Source of the DNA: Halanaerobium kushneri | Lineage (GTDB): Bacteria > Bacillota > Halanaerobiia > Halanaerobiales > Halanaerobiaceae | Assembly (NCBI RefSeq): GCF_900156285.1 | Contig: NZ_FTNC01000003.1 | Location: 124,001-188,000 of the forward strand | DNA: 64,000 nt | Direction of reading: 5' to 3' | Part shown: in pieces, positions 16,709 through 26,585 of the stretch | Layout: each line of letters starts with the position of its first letter | Numbering within the stretch: position 1 is the stretch's first letter | Notes under the pieces: generated by a model | The model's input: only the letters and a program-made list of their open reading frames with translations | Databases searched by the model: none | What the model was told of the DNA's origin: nothing | Program-made: the position numbers and the translations under genes

Positions 16709-16833
16709 TACAACATTATACACAAAATGTTGAGGTAGGAGTTTTTAGCCTGCAATAATAGGGAATCTTACTTTGCAATTACCTGTTATTTTAATATAAA
16801 ATAACAAATCAAAAACTGTTGTAAATAATTTTC

Positions 16834-16872
16834 TTGACCAAAAATCAAATTAATTATATAACTACATTGTAG
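16834..16872 (+). promoter_or_regulatory. Promoter with palindrome at the start site
   Basis: TTGACC (16834), 17 bases, then TATAAC (16857). The palindrome CTACATTGTAG (16862-16872) overlaps the expected transcription start and is a candidate operator for the DNA-binding protein encoded next. Confidence 0.65.
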
Positions 16873-16902
16873 GGACATTATTGGTGCAAAAGGAGAAAAA
16901 GA

Positions 16903-17097
16903 ATGAAAATAAAACAATTCCGTATTGATGAGGAAGAATGGAAAAAATTTAAAAAAATTACACATGATTCTGGTAGTAATGCAAGTGTAGAAATAAGAAG
17001 GTTTATTAAAGAATATAATAAAAAGAACAGTCAGGAAGAAATTTTTAATGAGATTTATGAGAATCATAAAGAGGTATTAGATGCTTTAGCTAAATAA
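16903..17097 (+). CDS. Ribbon-helix-helix (CopG-like) small protein
   Basis: A 64-residue protein. The N-terminal strand KIKQFRIDEEEW, helix KKFKKITHDSG and helix NASVEIRRFIKEYNKK match the ribbon-helix-helix DNA-binding fold, followed by a short acidic helical tail. Such proteins act as dimeric repressors, often autoregulatory or as antitoxins. AAAAGGAG precedes ATG 16903. No toxin-like partner gene is adjacent: a terminator follows and the next gene is a sensor kinase. A solitary regulator is therefore the simplest reading. Confidence 0.7.
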   Translation: MKIKQFRIDEEEWKKFKKITHDSGSNASVEIRRFIKEYNKKNSQEEIFNEIYENHKEVLDALAK

Positions 17098-17127
17098 TAA
17101 TATTAAAATCAGTTCCATTTTTTATAT

Positions 17128-17186
17128 GATCCCCTTATTGTAGACAGATTAAATGATAATTTGTCTAAAAGTAAGGGGACTTTTTA
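17128..17186 (+). terminator. Rho-independent terminator
   Basis: A long stem, CCCCTTATTGTAGACAGATT against AATTTGTCTAAAAGTAAGGGG with few mismatches, is followed by ACTTTTTAT. Confidence 0.8.
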
Positions 17187-17304
17187 TGTTTTAAGATTAT
17201 ATTTAGTGGTAGATAAATACCATAAAAAATTTTTGTTTACTTTGATTTGCTGTTATAATGTTAATATATTTTTATCAATGATAATAAGAAAGGTCTGAAA
17301 AAAT

Positions 17305-19071
17305 ATGAAATTAAAAAGCATCCGGCTCCGCCTCTTAGTTCTTATGATCTGTATTACTACAATTCCGATCATAACTGTTACCTGGATTGCAACTAATAAT
17401 ACCCGTGATTCGGTGGAAGAGGAAATTATTAAGGCCAATAACTCGAGAATGGAATGGGCAGATCAGTATTTGAATAAATTGATTGAAGATATTGATGGAC
17501 TTTTTTATTCAATTCACATCAATCAGAAATTAATGGACTCAATTTCTGAAGTTGATAATACTGATTCAAGAATTCAATACGAGATCTATGATTATCTCCG
17601 CCAGACAGTCAACCCTATTTTTTATTCTAATTCCACTATTTTAAAAGAACTCACCCTATATAATCATCAGAGTAAAAAAGCTTTTTTTGTTAACTATGAG
17701 AGAACAGGTACAATTACCGATTTAAATATTGAGCAGGATCAGAGCTGGAATAGATTACTTAAGGGGCCGGTAAATATCTATTTTGAGAGAGCTGATCAAT
17801 CTAAAGCTGTCTCAGTTTATCACAGCATTAATCGCTTTGAAGACCAGGAGTTATTGGGCGGAATATCAGCCCTTATTAACAATGACGTCTGGCTGGAGCT
17901 GAATAAGATATTAAAAAACGGTGAAGAGGCAGACCTTATCTTAATGAATGATCAGCAAGAAATTTTGTATAATACTGAAAATTCCAATAATCCAGAGGTG
18001 GATAAGGTATTAAAAGATGCTGACCTGGCCTCAGCCAACTTAGAATTTTTAAAATCAGAAAATTATTATTTCTGGTTACAAGGTGTAGATGAGGGTAAAT
18101 TATCTCTAGTAAAAATTCTGCCCCGCAGGGTAGTCGCCTACAGTATCTACCCTACTATTAAAGCGGGAATTATAATCGGGATTATTTTTACAATTATTGC
18201 TTTAGTTTTTTCAGTATTAATCAGCCTCAGAATCAGCAGGCCAATTCTAAAACTTGCCAACACGATGAGTAAAACTCAAATAAGAGATTTTGAGGCAAAA
18301 TCAGTCCAGAGTGGGGGAGAAATCGGGATTTTGGAGAGGGATTTTAATTCCCTGATGAAAAGAATTAAAACACTGATCGAAGAAGAGTACCACCGAGAAA
18401 TTGAACTTAAAAAGGCTCAGCTTAAGGCCTTACAGGCTCAGATCAATCCTCACTTTCTGAACAACACCCTGCAGTTTATAGGGGGGATGGCTCTGGAGAA
18501 AGATATTCCAGAGATCTACAGGATTACATGTGTAATAGCCGATCTCTTGCGGTATTCAATTTCAAGTAGAGGAAATTTAGTTACTTTAGCCGATGAGCTC
18601 AAACATACCGAAAATTACATCTATATTCAGGAACAGCGCTTCAGTGACCGGATTCAGACCAATATCTCTGCTGCAGAGAGCTTTGATGATCTAGTTATTC
18701 CCCGTTTTACCCTGCAGCCGATAGTAGAAAATGCCTTTGAATATGGACTGCAGCCCAAAGTAGGTGCCTGGAATCTTGAGGTACATGTTAAAAAAGTAAG
18801 AAGCAGAATAGCAATTATAGTCAGGGATAATGGAGTCGGCTTCACTAAAAGCAAATTAAAAGAAGTCCGCCAAAAACTTAAGGGGAACAGCTGGACAAAA
18901 AATGATGATAAATCTTCTGATTCTCAGGTTAATGACGGAGGAATTGGACTCAAAAATGTCAATAATCGTTTAAAGTTGCATTTTGGCAATAGTTACGGCA
19001 TCAAAATCTTTAGTAAAAAAACAAGGGGTTCACTGATAGTTTTAGTACTGCCGGGAAAGAAGGGAGATTAA
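17305..19071 (+). CDS. YesM/LytS-type sensor histidine kinase
   Basis: A 588-residue membrane sensor kinase. An N-terminal transmembrane helix (about residues 8-30) and a second one (about 285-308, KAGIIIGIIFTIIALVFSVL) enclose an extracytoplasmic sensor region. A HAMP segment follows, then the His_kinase domain with phospho-acceptor His383 in AQINPHFLNN and a C-terminal ATPase domain (NPHFL-type pairing, DNGVGF, GGIGLKNVNNRL). This class typically partners YesN/AraC response regulators to control carbohydrate importers. The regulator gene starts 3 bases after its stop. The importer and glycosidases downstream are the likely regulon. Confidence 0.9.
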   Translation: MKLKSIRLRLLVLMICITTIPIITVTWIATNNTRDSVEEEIIKANNSRMEWADQYLNKLIEDIDGLFYSIHINQKLMDSISEVDNTDSRIQYEIYDYLRQTVNPIFYSNSTILKELTLYNHQSKKAFFVNYERTGTITDLNIEQDQSWNRLLKGPVNIYFERADQSKAVSVYHSINRFEDQELLGGISALINNDVWLELNKILKNGEEADLILMNDQQEILYNTENSNNPEVDKVLKDADLASANLEFLKSENYYFWLQGVDEGKLSLVKILPRRVVAYSIYPTIKAGIIIGIIFTIIALVFSVLISLRISRPILKLANTMSKTQIRDFEAKSVQSGGEIGILERDFNSLMKRIKTLIEEEYHREIELKKAQLKALQAQINPHFLNNTLQFIGGMALEKDIPEIYRITCVIADLLRYSISSRGNLVTLADELKHTENYIYIQEQRFSDRIQTNISAAESFDDLVIPRFTLQPIVENAFEYGLQPKVGAWNLEVHVKKVRSRIAIIVRDNGVGFTKSKLKEVRQKLKGNSWTKNDDKSSDSQVNDGGIGLKNVNNRLKLHFGNSYGIKIFSKKTRGSLIVLVLPGKKGD

Positions 19072-19074
19072 AAA

Positions 19075-20121
19075 ATGTTAAAAGTAATTATTATAGATGA
19101 CGAGCCATGGGCCAGAGAAGTTATTAAGTCACTTGGCAGGTGGGAAAAATACAAACTGGATATAGTCGGAGAAGCTGTTGATGGTCAGAATGGACTTCAG
19201 CTTATCAAAAAAGAAAGACCAGATATTGTGATAACTGATATGCGGATGCCGGCTCTTGACGGGCCTGAACTTTTAAAAACTATAGCAGAAAAATTTCCTG
19301 AGATTAAGATAATAGTTATGAGTGGCTATGATGATTTTGAATATATGCAGCAGGCGATTAGATCTCAGGCTGTTGAATATTTACTAAAGCCAATTAATGG
19401 AGAGGAGCTGAACAGCTCACTGGAAAAATGTGCCCGGATTTTATCAAAAAAGGCAGAGTTATTTTCAAAAGCTAAAGAGCAGGAGAAATACAGTGCCTAT
19501 CGGCAGCGGATAAATGAGTATTTACTCTCCCTTGATAAAGGCTCAATCTTGAGAACATTCAAGCAGCTGGGGAGTTTTATGGAAAAATCCTCTCCAGCAC
19601 TAAAAAAGGAAAAAGGGCTTCTTTTAGTTTTCAATGATTTTAAGCTGATCTTAGATGAATTTTTAAAAAAAGAAGGAGCAGCTTTCAGTGAGGAAGCTAT
19701 AATTCCTGCAGAAATTACAGCTTTAGCCTGGATAAAGTTATTTGAGATTCTTTCAAATCTATATTCTGAAGGGATTGATACTGTTGAAGATTCAATTAAA
19801 AACAGCGGTCAGCTGGAAATCGAAGAAGTAAAAGCCCATATAAACAGCCATTTTCAGGACCCTATCTCCTTAGAAACTCTGGCCCAGCACTTTTTTGTGA
19901 GTAAAGAACATTTAAGCCGAAAATTTAAATCTTATTCTGGGGAGAACATCAGCAGCTATATTATTCGCAAGAGAATGGAAAAAGCAAAACAGTTATTAAA
20001 AGAGGGCAAGCTTTCGATCAAGGAAACAGCTCAGGTTACAGGTTATAATGACCTCGCTTATTTTTACAGGGTTTTTAAGAAATATTATGGAAAAACTCCA
20101 GGCTCCATCTGTGATGAGTAA
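19075..20121 (+). CDS. YesN-type response regulator, AraC output domain
   Basis: A 348-residue two-component regulator. The receiver domain has acidic Asp8 and Asp9, phospho-acceptor Asp55 in ITDMRMP, and Lys105 in YLLKPI. The middle part is a variable linker. Residues about 245-345 form an AraC-type double HTH (ISLETLAQHFFVSKEHLSRK and the IKETAQVTGYNDLAYFYRVF signature). It is translationally linked to the kinase and precedes the sugar importer, whose transcription it most likely activates. Confidence 0.92.
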   Translation: MLKVIIIDDEPWAREVIKSLGRWEKYKLDIVGEAVDGQNGLQLIKKERPDIVITDMRMPALDGPELLKTIAEKFPEIKIIVMSGYDDFEYMQQAIRSQAVEYLLKPINGEELNSSLEKCARILSKKAELFSKAKEQEKYSAYRQRINEYLLSLDKGSILRTFKQLGSFMEKSSPALKKEKGLLLVFNDFKLILDEFLKKEGAAFSEEAIIPAEITALAWIKLFEILSNLYSEGIDTVEDSIKNSGQLEIEEVKAHINSHFQDPISLETLAQHFFVSKEHLSRKFKSYSGENISSYIIRKRMEKAKQLLKEGKLSIKETAQVTGYNDLAYFYRVFKKYYGKTPGSICDE

Positions 20122-20239
20122 TTAAAGAAGTATTTTCTGGATATCAATATAGTACAATAAAGTAGGTTAAATTTGTTAAATGAATATTAAAAATATTTAT
20201 AATATAATCAAAATAGAATAAAAAGGAGGTAATAAAAAA

Positions 20240-21496
20240 ATGAAAAAATTAATTTCTTTAATGCTGGTTTTGGCAGTGGTAACTGCTCTGCTGCCGGGAT
20301 TCAGTCTCGCAGTTAGTGCTCAGGATCAGGTAGAAGAGGTGGAATTAAAGGTATTTATGAGTTTCCCGAGATTTAGAGATCATTTTGAAGAGTATTTTGC
20401 AGAATTCAGAGAGCAGGAAATGAGAGAAAAAAATATTGATGTCAAAATTAAACTGGAGATGCCCAATCCTCAGAATGCAGAGCAGATTTTAAAGACAAGA
20501 CTTGCCTCAAATGATGCCCCAGATATCTTCACCCTGCATGCAATGGCCGATATACCAACATTTTATGAGGCCGGATATTTAACTGATTTATCCGATGAGC
20601 CCTTTGTAGATACACTATATGAGAGTGTAAAAAGAACTGTAACATATGATAATAAGGTAGTTGCCCTACCACTTGAGAGTTTAGCCTGGGGTTATTTATA
20701 CAATAAGGAGATATTTAATGAACTAAATCTAACTCCACCCCAGACTCTAGCTGAAATGAAAGAAACAATTGAAGTTTTAAAAAGTAATGATCATACTCCC
20801 TTTTTACTTTCCTTTAAGGAATCATGGATTCCCCAGTTAATGATGGCCCTCTCACTTGGTGGGGTTGTAAATTCTGAATATCCTGATTTTGTGGTTGATA
20901 TGAATAATAATCAGGCTTCTTATGCAGATGTAATAGAAGTATTTAATATTATAGATTTAATAATGGAAAACGGAACTAAAAAACCCTTTGAAGTTGGCAG
21001 TACAGCCGGTTCAGCAGATTTTGCTAATGGTAGAGCTGCAATGTGGGTTCAGGGTCCCTGGATGGCCGGGTCAATTTTAGAGGCTAACCCTGAAATGGAA
21101 ATTGGAGTTGCACCTTTACCAGTCAGCAATAATCCTGAAGGAACTATGATCAACCTATCTACATCAACTTCACTCGCTGTCTCTAAAAACAGCAAACAGA
21201 AAGAGGTAGCCTATGACCTATTAAACTTCATCCTTGATCAGGAAAAATCCTCAGAGCTTTTTGAAAAATTAAAGTTCAATCCTATTTCTACAGTCCATGA
21301 TTATCAGAGTTTCCCCTGGGTGGAAGAAGCGATGTCATATGCATCTAAAGGCAGGGCCTATCAGGATCTATCTATTCCTGGTGGTGTAACTGACGAAACA
21401 GCAAAGCTTTTACAGAGCTATTATGTGGAGACAGTGAGCAAAGAAGAGATTATTAAATCACTTGATAAAGCCTGGAAAGATTCGATCAGCAAATAG
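20240..21496 (+). CDS. Sugar ABC transporter substrate-binding protein (family 1)
   Basis: A 418-residue secreted binding protein. The signal peptide runs to about residue 28 (LISLMLVLAVVTALLPGFSL, then AVSAQ) with no lipobox Cys. Family features include APDIFTLHAMADIP near residue 95, the hinge-region LAWGYLYNKEIF and the late WVQGPWM. AAAAGGAGG precedes ATG 20240, and two overlapping TATAAT sequences lie at 20198-20208. Position after a YesMN pair and before GH5/GH30 genes suggests beta-gluco-oligosaccharide binding. Confidence 0.87.
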   Translation: MKKLISLMLVLAVVTALLPGFSLAVSAQDQVEEVELKVFMSFPRFRDHFEEYFAEFREQEMREKNIDVKIKLEMPNPQNAEQILKTRLASNDAPDIFTLHAMADIPTFYEAGYLTDLSDEPFVDTLYESVKRTVTYDNKVVALPLESLAWGYLYNKEIFNELNLTPPQTLAEMKETIEVLKSNDHTPFLLSFKESWIPQLMMALSLGGVVNSEYPDFVVDMNNNQASYADVIEVFNIIDLIMENGTKKPFEVGSTAGSADFANGRAAMWVQGPWMAGSILEANPEMEIGVAPLPVSNNPEGTMINLSTSTSLAVSKNSKQKEVAYDLLNFILDQEKSSELFEKLKFNPISTVHDYQSFPWVEEAMSYASKGRAYQDLSIPGGVTDETAKLLQSYYVETVSKEEIIKSLDKAWKDSISK

Positions 21497-21534
21497 AAAG
21501 CATAAATAGGATACACTTTAGTGGGGGATCAACA

Positions 21535-22422
21535 ATGAAATTATCTAAAAGCAAGAAAAAAAAATTAATTATGTTAGCCTTTGTCATGCCGGCCCTTATT
21601 TTTTATACAGCCTTTGTTCTGCTCCCTGCCAGTGGCGGTTTCTGGTACAGCCTGACAAACTGGAATGGACTTAATCCCACCTATAAAATGGTGGGGTTGT
21701 CCAACTATGTGGAAGCATTAACTGATGATATGTATTTTATCAATTCACTGCTCTTTACCTTAAAATTTGTATTTTTTATGGTTTTGCTGCAGAATACAAT
21801 TGCCTTATTGCTGGCTGTTTTAGTTGAATCAAGGCAGAAAAGCAAAGGTTTATTAAGAACAATATTTTTTATGCCGAATATGATTAGTATGATTATCGGT
21901 GGTTTTATCTGGATGTTTATTTTTACAGAAGTACTGCCCTTTATAGCCGCCAACACTATTTTTAAATTCCTTGACCAGTCCTGGATCGGCAATCCTAATT
22001 TTTCATTTTATGCGATCTTAATTGTCTCTCTCTGGGGTGGAGTGGGATATATTATGCTGATTTATATAGCTGCTCTACAGGGGGTACCAAATAATCTTAA
22101 AGAAGCAGCCCGGATTGATGGAGCAAATGATTTTCAGATATTTAGACATATCACTCTGCCCATGATTTTACCGGCGATCACAGTTGGAATCTTTGTAACC
22201 CTCAATTCTTCCTTTAAAGTATTTGATGCAGTATATGCTCTAACAGGTGGTGGGCCCGGGCGTTCTACTCAGGTGATAGCTTTAAATATTTTTGAAGAGG
22301 CCTTCAGCATGAACAATCGATATGGATATGCCAGTGCTAAAGCAATGATCTTATTTACAATTGTGGCCCTGATTACAGTAGTGCAGCTCTCATTAATGAA
22401 AAAGAGGGAGGTTGAGCTCTAA
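21535..22422 (+). CDS. Sugar ABC transporter permease (MalF-type)
   Basis: A 295-residue permease with six hydrophobic segments. The EAA loop reads LKEAARIDGANDFQIFRH followed by ITLPMILPAI, and ALTGGGPGRSTQVIA is the MalF-type signature. GGGGG precedes ATG 21535. The stop overlaps the start of the next permease by one base. Confidence 0.9.
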   Translation: MKLSKSKKKKLIMLAFVMPALIFYTAFVLLPASGGFWYSLTNWNGLNPTYKMVGLSNYVEALTDDMYFINSLLFTLKFVFFMVLLQNTIALLLAVLVESRQKSKGLLRTIFFMPNMISMIIGGFIWMFIFTEVLPFIAANTIFKFLDQSWIGNPNFSFYAILIVSLWGGVGYIMLIYIAALQGVPNNLKEAARIDGANDFQIFRHITLPMILPAITVGIFVTLNSSFKVFDAVYALTGGGPGRSTQVIALNIFEEAFSMNNRYGYASAKAMILFTIVALITVVQLSLMKKREVEL

Positions 22423-23264
22423 TGGAAATAAAGAGTTTTAAGCAGATAAAATTTACCGAACTTTTAGTATATATTGTTCTATTTATATACTTAATCTTCA
22501 CCCTATTCCCTTTATTGATGAGTTTTCTCAACTCGGTAAAGACTGAAGGAGAGATTATGAATAGTATAATCTCCTTACCTTCAAAGCTGCAGTTTAAAAA
22601 TTACATTACTGCCTTTCAAAAAATAAATTTTCTCCGCAGCCTCTGGAATACCCTGGTTGTTACTTCTATCGGGGTCAGCGGTATAGTCTTATTTGGTTCG
22701 ATGGCCGGTTATAAGTTATCTCGTAATTCGGGAAAGCTGAGCAGCTTAATATTTGGCTTATTTGTAATGTCCATGCTGATTCCATTTCATTCAATAATGA
22801 TTACTCTGACAAGTATCAGTAAAAATCTAAGGATTCAGGGTTCTACAGTTGGGCTGGGATTAATCTATATTGGGCTCGGAGTTCCGATGGCAATCTTTTT
22901 GTACCATGGTTTTACAAAATCAATTCCCAGGGAGATAGAAGAGGCAGCAATTATAGATGGCTGTGGTGAGCTTCAGCTCTTTTTTAAGGTGATCTTTCCC
23001 CTGCTGCGTCCTATTTCAGCAACTGTGATGATCCTTAACACTTTGTGGATCTGGAATGATTTTTTACTACCACTTTTAATGTTAGTTGACTCTGATCATT
23101 ATACCCTACTTTTATCAACAAATATGCTTTTTGGTAGATACAACAATGACTGGTCTTCAATACTTGCAGCCTTGATTTTAGCAATGCTGCCTGTTGTTAT
23201 AATCTATCTATTATTACAAAAAAATATTGTCAAAGGTGTGGCTGATGGAGCAATTAAAGGCTAA
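22422..23264 (+). CDS. Sugar ABC transporter permease (MalG-type)
   Basis: A 280-residue permease with an EAA loop REIEEAAIIDGCGELQLF followed by VIFPLLRPI and the C-terminus VKGVADGAIKG. The ATG overlaps the TAA of the upstream permease (TAATG), and AGGGAGG lies within that gene, so translation is coupled. Confidence 0.9.
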   Translation: MEIKSFKQIKFTELLVYIVLFIYLIFTLFPLLMSFLNSVKTEGEIMNSIISLPSKLQFKNYITAFQKINFLRSLWNTLVVTSIGVSGIVLFGSMAGYKLSRNSGKLSSLIFGLFVMSMLIPFHSIMITLTSISKNLRIQGSTVGLGLIYIGLGVPMAIFLYHGFTKSIPREIEEAAIIDGCGELQLFFKVIFPLLRPISATVMILNTLWIWNDFLLPLLMLVDSDHYTLLLSTNMLFGRYNNDWSSILAALILAMLPVVIIYLLLQKNIVKGVADGAIKG

Positions 23265-23284
23265 AATTATGGGAGGAGAATTTA

Positions 23285-24907
23285 TTGAATAAAGTCAAAG
23301 GTTTTTTAAAAAGAGATAAGCAAAAACTTATAAATGGTGCGGGAGAGGAAATACTGCTGCGGGGAGTCGGTTTTGGAAGCTGGCTCTTACCGGAAGGATA
23401 TATGTGGCTTTTTCCTGAAAATGGTGACAGACCCCGCAGAATAGAAAAAATGGTCCGGGAATTAGTGGGCAGTGATCAGGCAGCTGAATTCTGGGATAGC
23501 TATTACAATAATTTCATTAGAGAGGCTGATCTTAAAAAGATTGCTGAGGAAGGCTTTAATTCTATTCGTCTACCGATTAATTCCCGTTTTCTGCTTAAAG
23601 ACAGCAGAGGTCCTATCTATCACGAAGAACACCTGAAGTTAATCGACAGGGTAATTAAGTGGTGTAGGGAAAATAAATTATATGTTATTTTGGACCTCCA
23701 CGGGGCTCCCGGCGGCCAGACGGGGACCAACATCGACGATTCGGAAAATGATCTGCCGGAGCTTTTTCTGGAAGATAAATATAAAGATTTAACCATTGAT
23801 ATCTGGGAAAAGTTGGCTGAGAGATATAAAGATCAGTGGATTGTGGCAGGTTATGATTTATTAAATGAACCACTTCCCAACTGGTTTTCAAAATATAATG
23901 AGCGGCTTTTACCCCTATATCAGGAAATTATTGCAGCTATTAGAAAGATAGACAAAAAACATATGATTATTTTAGAAGGTCTGCACTGGTCAACAGACTG
24001 GTCTATTTTTAAAGAAAAGATTGATCATAATCTGATGCTCCAGTTTCATAAGTACTGGAATAACCCGGATACAGAAAGTATTAGTCAGTATCTTAAAAAG
24101 AGAGATGAGTTAGAGCTTCCTATTTTTATGGGTGAGGGAGGAGAAAATAATAAGGAATGGTATACAGGTGCTTTTCAGCTTTTTGAGGATCATCAAATAT
24201 CCTGGAATTTTTGGACCTGGAAAAAGATGAGCACCAGCAACTCCCCCTGTTCGATAAAAAAACCTGACGGCTGGTCTAAGTTGATAAATTATCTTAATGG
24301 AGGAGCTAAACCTGAAAAAGCTTCAGCAGCAGAAATCCTAGAGGAGTATCTGGATAATATTATTTTTGATAACTGTGTCTACCACCAGGATGTTGTCAGG
24401 GCGATTTTTAGAAGGCCGGCTCTTTTAATTCCAGCTGTTTTTTATAACTATCAGGGTGAAAATAAGAGTTTTTATCTAAAAGAATATAACTCAAGTCAGG
24501 TCGATTTTAGATCTGAAGACAGGACTAAGATTAAATTTATTGATTCTGATCGAAAAAAAGCAAATTTTGAACACCAAAAAGGTGAGGCCTGGAAAAAAGA
24601 AGACTGGCTGGCTCTTCAGTTAGACGAGGATGAGTGGTCAGCCTATGATTTCAATTTAGAAGACTCTTTAGAAAACACTTTTTGCAAAATTGCTTTATCT
24701 TTAAAGGTAAATGGAGATAAAAATGCAGCAGTTGAAATTATTATTGATGACCAGGAAAATGAAGTTATGACTAATCTCTCAAGTAAAAAATGGCTTGAAT
24801 TATCTTTTTCCAAAAAATTTAAACTCTCTCCAGGCAAACATCAAATAGTTGTTAAAACAGCTGCAGGTTCAATAGATTTAAAATGGCTTAAGCTTAAATC
24901 CCTTTAA
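23285..24907 (+). CDS. Glycoside hydrolase family 5 (exo-beta-glucanase-like)
   Basis: A 540-residue intracellular glycosidase with no signal peptide. The GH5 barrel occupies about residues 1-345: RGVGFGSWLLPEG, FNSIRLPINSRF, the LDLHGAPGGQTG motif, acid/base Glu195 in LLNEP and nucleophile Glu284 in FMGEGGE. The HGAPGGQ-type motif resembles exo-beta-1,3-glucanases. Residues about 370-540 form a beta-rich C-terminal domain, with FKLSPGKHQIVVKTAAG at the end as in CBM6/35-like modules. GGGAGGAG and the TTG start fit. It is 20 bases after the permease, so the imported oligosaccharide is its probable substrate. Confidence 0.85.
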   Translation: MNKVKGFLKRDKQKLINGAGEEILLRGVGFGSWLLPEGYMWLFPENGDRPRRIEKMVRELVGSDQAAEFWDSYYNNFIREADLKKIAEEGFNSIRLPINSRFLLKDSRGPIYHEEHLKLIDRVIKWCRENKLYVILDLHGAPGGQTGTNIDDSENDLPELFLEDKYKDLTIDIWEKLAERYKDQWIVAGYDLLNEPLPNWFSKYNERLLPLYQEIIAAIRKIDKKHMIILEGLHWSTDWSIFKEKIDHNLMLQFHKYWNNPDTESISQYLKKRDELELPIFMGEGGENNKEWYTGAFQLFEDHQISWNFWTWKKMSTSNSPCSIKKPDGWSKLINYLNGGAKPEKASAAEILEEYLDNIIFDNCVYHQDVVRAIFRRPALLIPAVFYNYQGENKSFYLKEYNSSQVDFRSEDRTKIKFIDSDRKKANFEHQKGEAWKKEDWLALQLDEDEWSAYDFNLEDSLENTFCKIALSLKVNGDKNAAVEIIIDDQENEVMTNLSSKKWLELSFSKKFKLSPGKHQIVVKTAAGSIDLKWLKLKSL

Positions 24908-24955
24908 AAGAGTTAAATTAAAAGGTCAAAAATTTTTCTTAGTCGAGGTGAGGTA

Positions 24956-26359
24956 ATGGGAGATATAAAAATTTTTCAATCCAGCAAAGATAAAGAACAG
25001 TGGTTTGAAGAATTAACTGATATAAATTTTAGCATAGATGAAAATAACCAGGAAATGCAGCTGGTGATGGTCTACAGCGATATTAGATATCAAAAGATAA
25101 AAGGATTTGGAGGAGCATTTACCCAGGCGGCTGCTTTTAACTATTCGGCAATGAATGAAGAGCAGCAAAAAGAATTTCTCAGATCATATTTTTCAGCTGC
25201 AGGACTAAACTATTCATTTGGCAGAACTCACATTAATAGCTGTGATTTTTCATTTGGCAATTATGCTTACTGTGAAAATGAAGATGACCTTAATCTCAAT
25301 TCTTTCAGTATAAATTGTGAGCAGGATTATTTGATACCATTTATTCAGGCTGCAAAAGAATATAAAGAGGGGAAAATAACAATTATCGCCTCTCCCTGGA
25401 GCCCGCCGGCCTGGATGAAAACAAATGATAGTATGTTAAATGGGGGTAAGCTAAAAAAAGAATATTATGCTCTCTGGGCTGAATACTATGTTAAATATAT
25501 TAAAGAGTATAAAAGTAAGGGTATAGAGATCGAGATGCTGACAGTTCAAAACGAGCCCCTGGCAGTACAGAATTGGGAGTCATGTATCTATACAGCTGAA
25601 GAGGAAAAAATATTTTTAAGAGATTATTTGTACCCGGCCCTCGTCAGCTCAGGACTGGAAGATGTTAAAATATTAATCTGGGATCACAATAAGGAGCGGT
25701 TGTTTGAGCGGGCCAGGCAGATACTGAGTGATCCAGAGACTAATCAAAAGGTTTATGGACTTGCTTTTCACTGGTATTCTGGTGATCACTTTGAAAATTT
25801 GAGTTTATGCAGAGAATTTTTTCCTGATAAAAAGCTTATCTTTACTGAAGGCTGTTTAGAATTAAGCAGCAGAGATACTTCTATGGCAAAAAAGGCAGAG
25901 AAAGTAAGAGCTAATTCAGCAGGAGCGGCAGATTCTCCCTGGGAATTTGGAGAATATTATGCCCATGATATTATTGGTAATTTCAACAGTGGTCTTTCAG
26001 TATATCTGGACTGGAATTTACTTTTAGATGAAAGGGGAGGCCCCAATCATGCAGAGAACTTTTGTAGTGCTCCAATAATTTATGATACTCAGGCAGAGGA
26101 ATTAAGATATCAACCAGCATATTGTTTTATTGGGCATTTTAGCAAATACATAGCTCAGGGCTCAAGGAAAATTGCCAGCAGTAAATATACCGCTGATTTA
26201 GAGATAGCAACTTTTATTAGCCCTGAAGATGAAAAGATTATTGTAGTGTTAAATAAGCAGGATGAGGAAATTGAATTTACTTTAAAAGATGTAGAGACTA
26301 ATAGAATTGCAGATATTAAAATAAAAGCTAAGTCAATTATGACCTTAATCTACAGTTAA
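24956..26359 (+). CDS. Glycoside hydrolase family 30 (glucosylceramidase-like beta-glucosidase)
   Basis: A 467-residue cytoplasmic GH30 enzyme. Key features in order: QKIKGFGGAFTQAAAFN, FGRTHINSCDFS, ASPWSPPAWMKTN, acid/base Glu200 in TVQNEP, the GLAFHWYSGDH strand, nucleophile Glu298 in FTEGC, and a C-terminal beta domain with KIIVVLNKQD. GH30 members cleave beta-glucosides, including glucosylceramide and beta-1,6-glucans. With the GH5 gene before it, a role in beta-1,3/1,6-gluco-oligosaccharide breakdown is plausible. AGGTGAGG precedes ATG 24956. Length is normal for the family. Confidence 0.9.
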   Translation: MGDIKIFQSSKDKEQWFEELTDINFSIDENNQEMQLVMVYSDIRYQKIKGFGGAFTQAAAFNYSAMNEEQQKEFLRSYFSAAGLNYSFGRTHINSCDFSFGNYAYCENEDDLNLNSFSINCEQDYLIPFIQAAKEYKEGKITIIASPWSPPAWMKTNDSMLNGGKLKKEYYALWAEYYVKYIKEYKSKGIEIEMLTVQNEPLAVQNWESCIYTAEEEKIFLRDYLYPALVSSGLEDVKILIWDHNKERLFERARQILSDPETNQKVYGLAFHWYSGDHFENLSLCREFFPDKKLIFTEGCLELSSRDTSMAKKAEKVRANSAGAADSPWEFGEYYAHDIIGNFNSGLSVYLDWNLLLDERGGPNHAENFCSAPIIYDTQAEELRYQPAYCFIGHFSKYIAQGSRKIASSKYTADLEIATFISPEDEKIIVVLNKQDEEIEFTLKDVETNRIADIKIKAKSIMTLIYS

Positions 26360-26457
26360 TATTTGGAGCATTAAATTATCATCTTCCTGTCCGACTTTAC
26401 TGGCTTTTTAAAACTCTGGAAAAAATAAAGAAGAATATATTAAATAAATTATAAATA

Positions 26458-26495
26458 CCCTGCTTTAGAGAAATTATCTCGAGCAGGGCTTATTT
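26458..26495 (+). terminator. Rho-independent terminator
   Basis: CCCTGCTTTAGAGA pairs with TCTCGAGCAGGG and is followed by a weak T-rich stretch (CTTATTTCATTT). It ends the GH5/GH30 operon and starts a gene-free stretch reaching 26883. Confidence 0.65.
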
Positions 26496-26585
26496 CATTT
26501 GATCCTGTCTTATTAAATTCTTAATTAAAATTTTCAGTTAAGATGAAAGCGAGTTCTTTAAAAAAATTAATAATTTGTATTAAAT

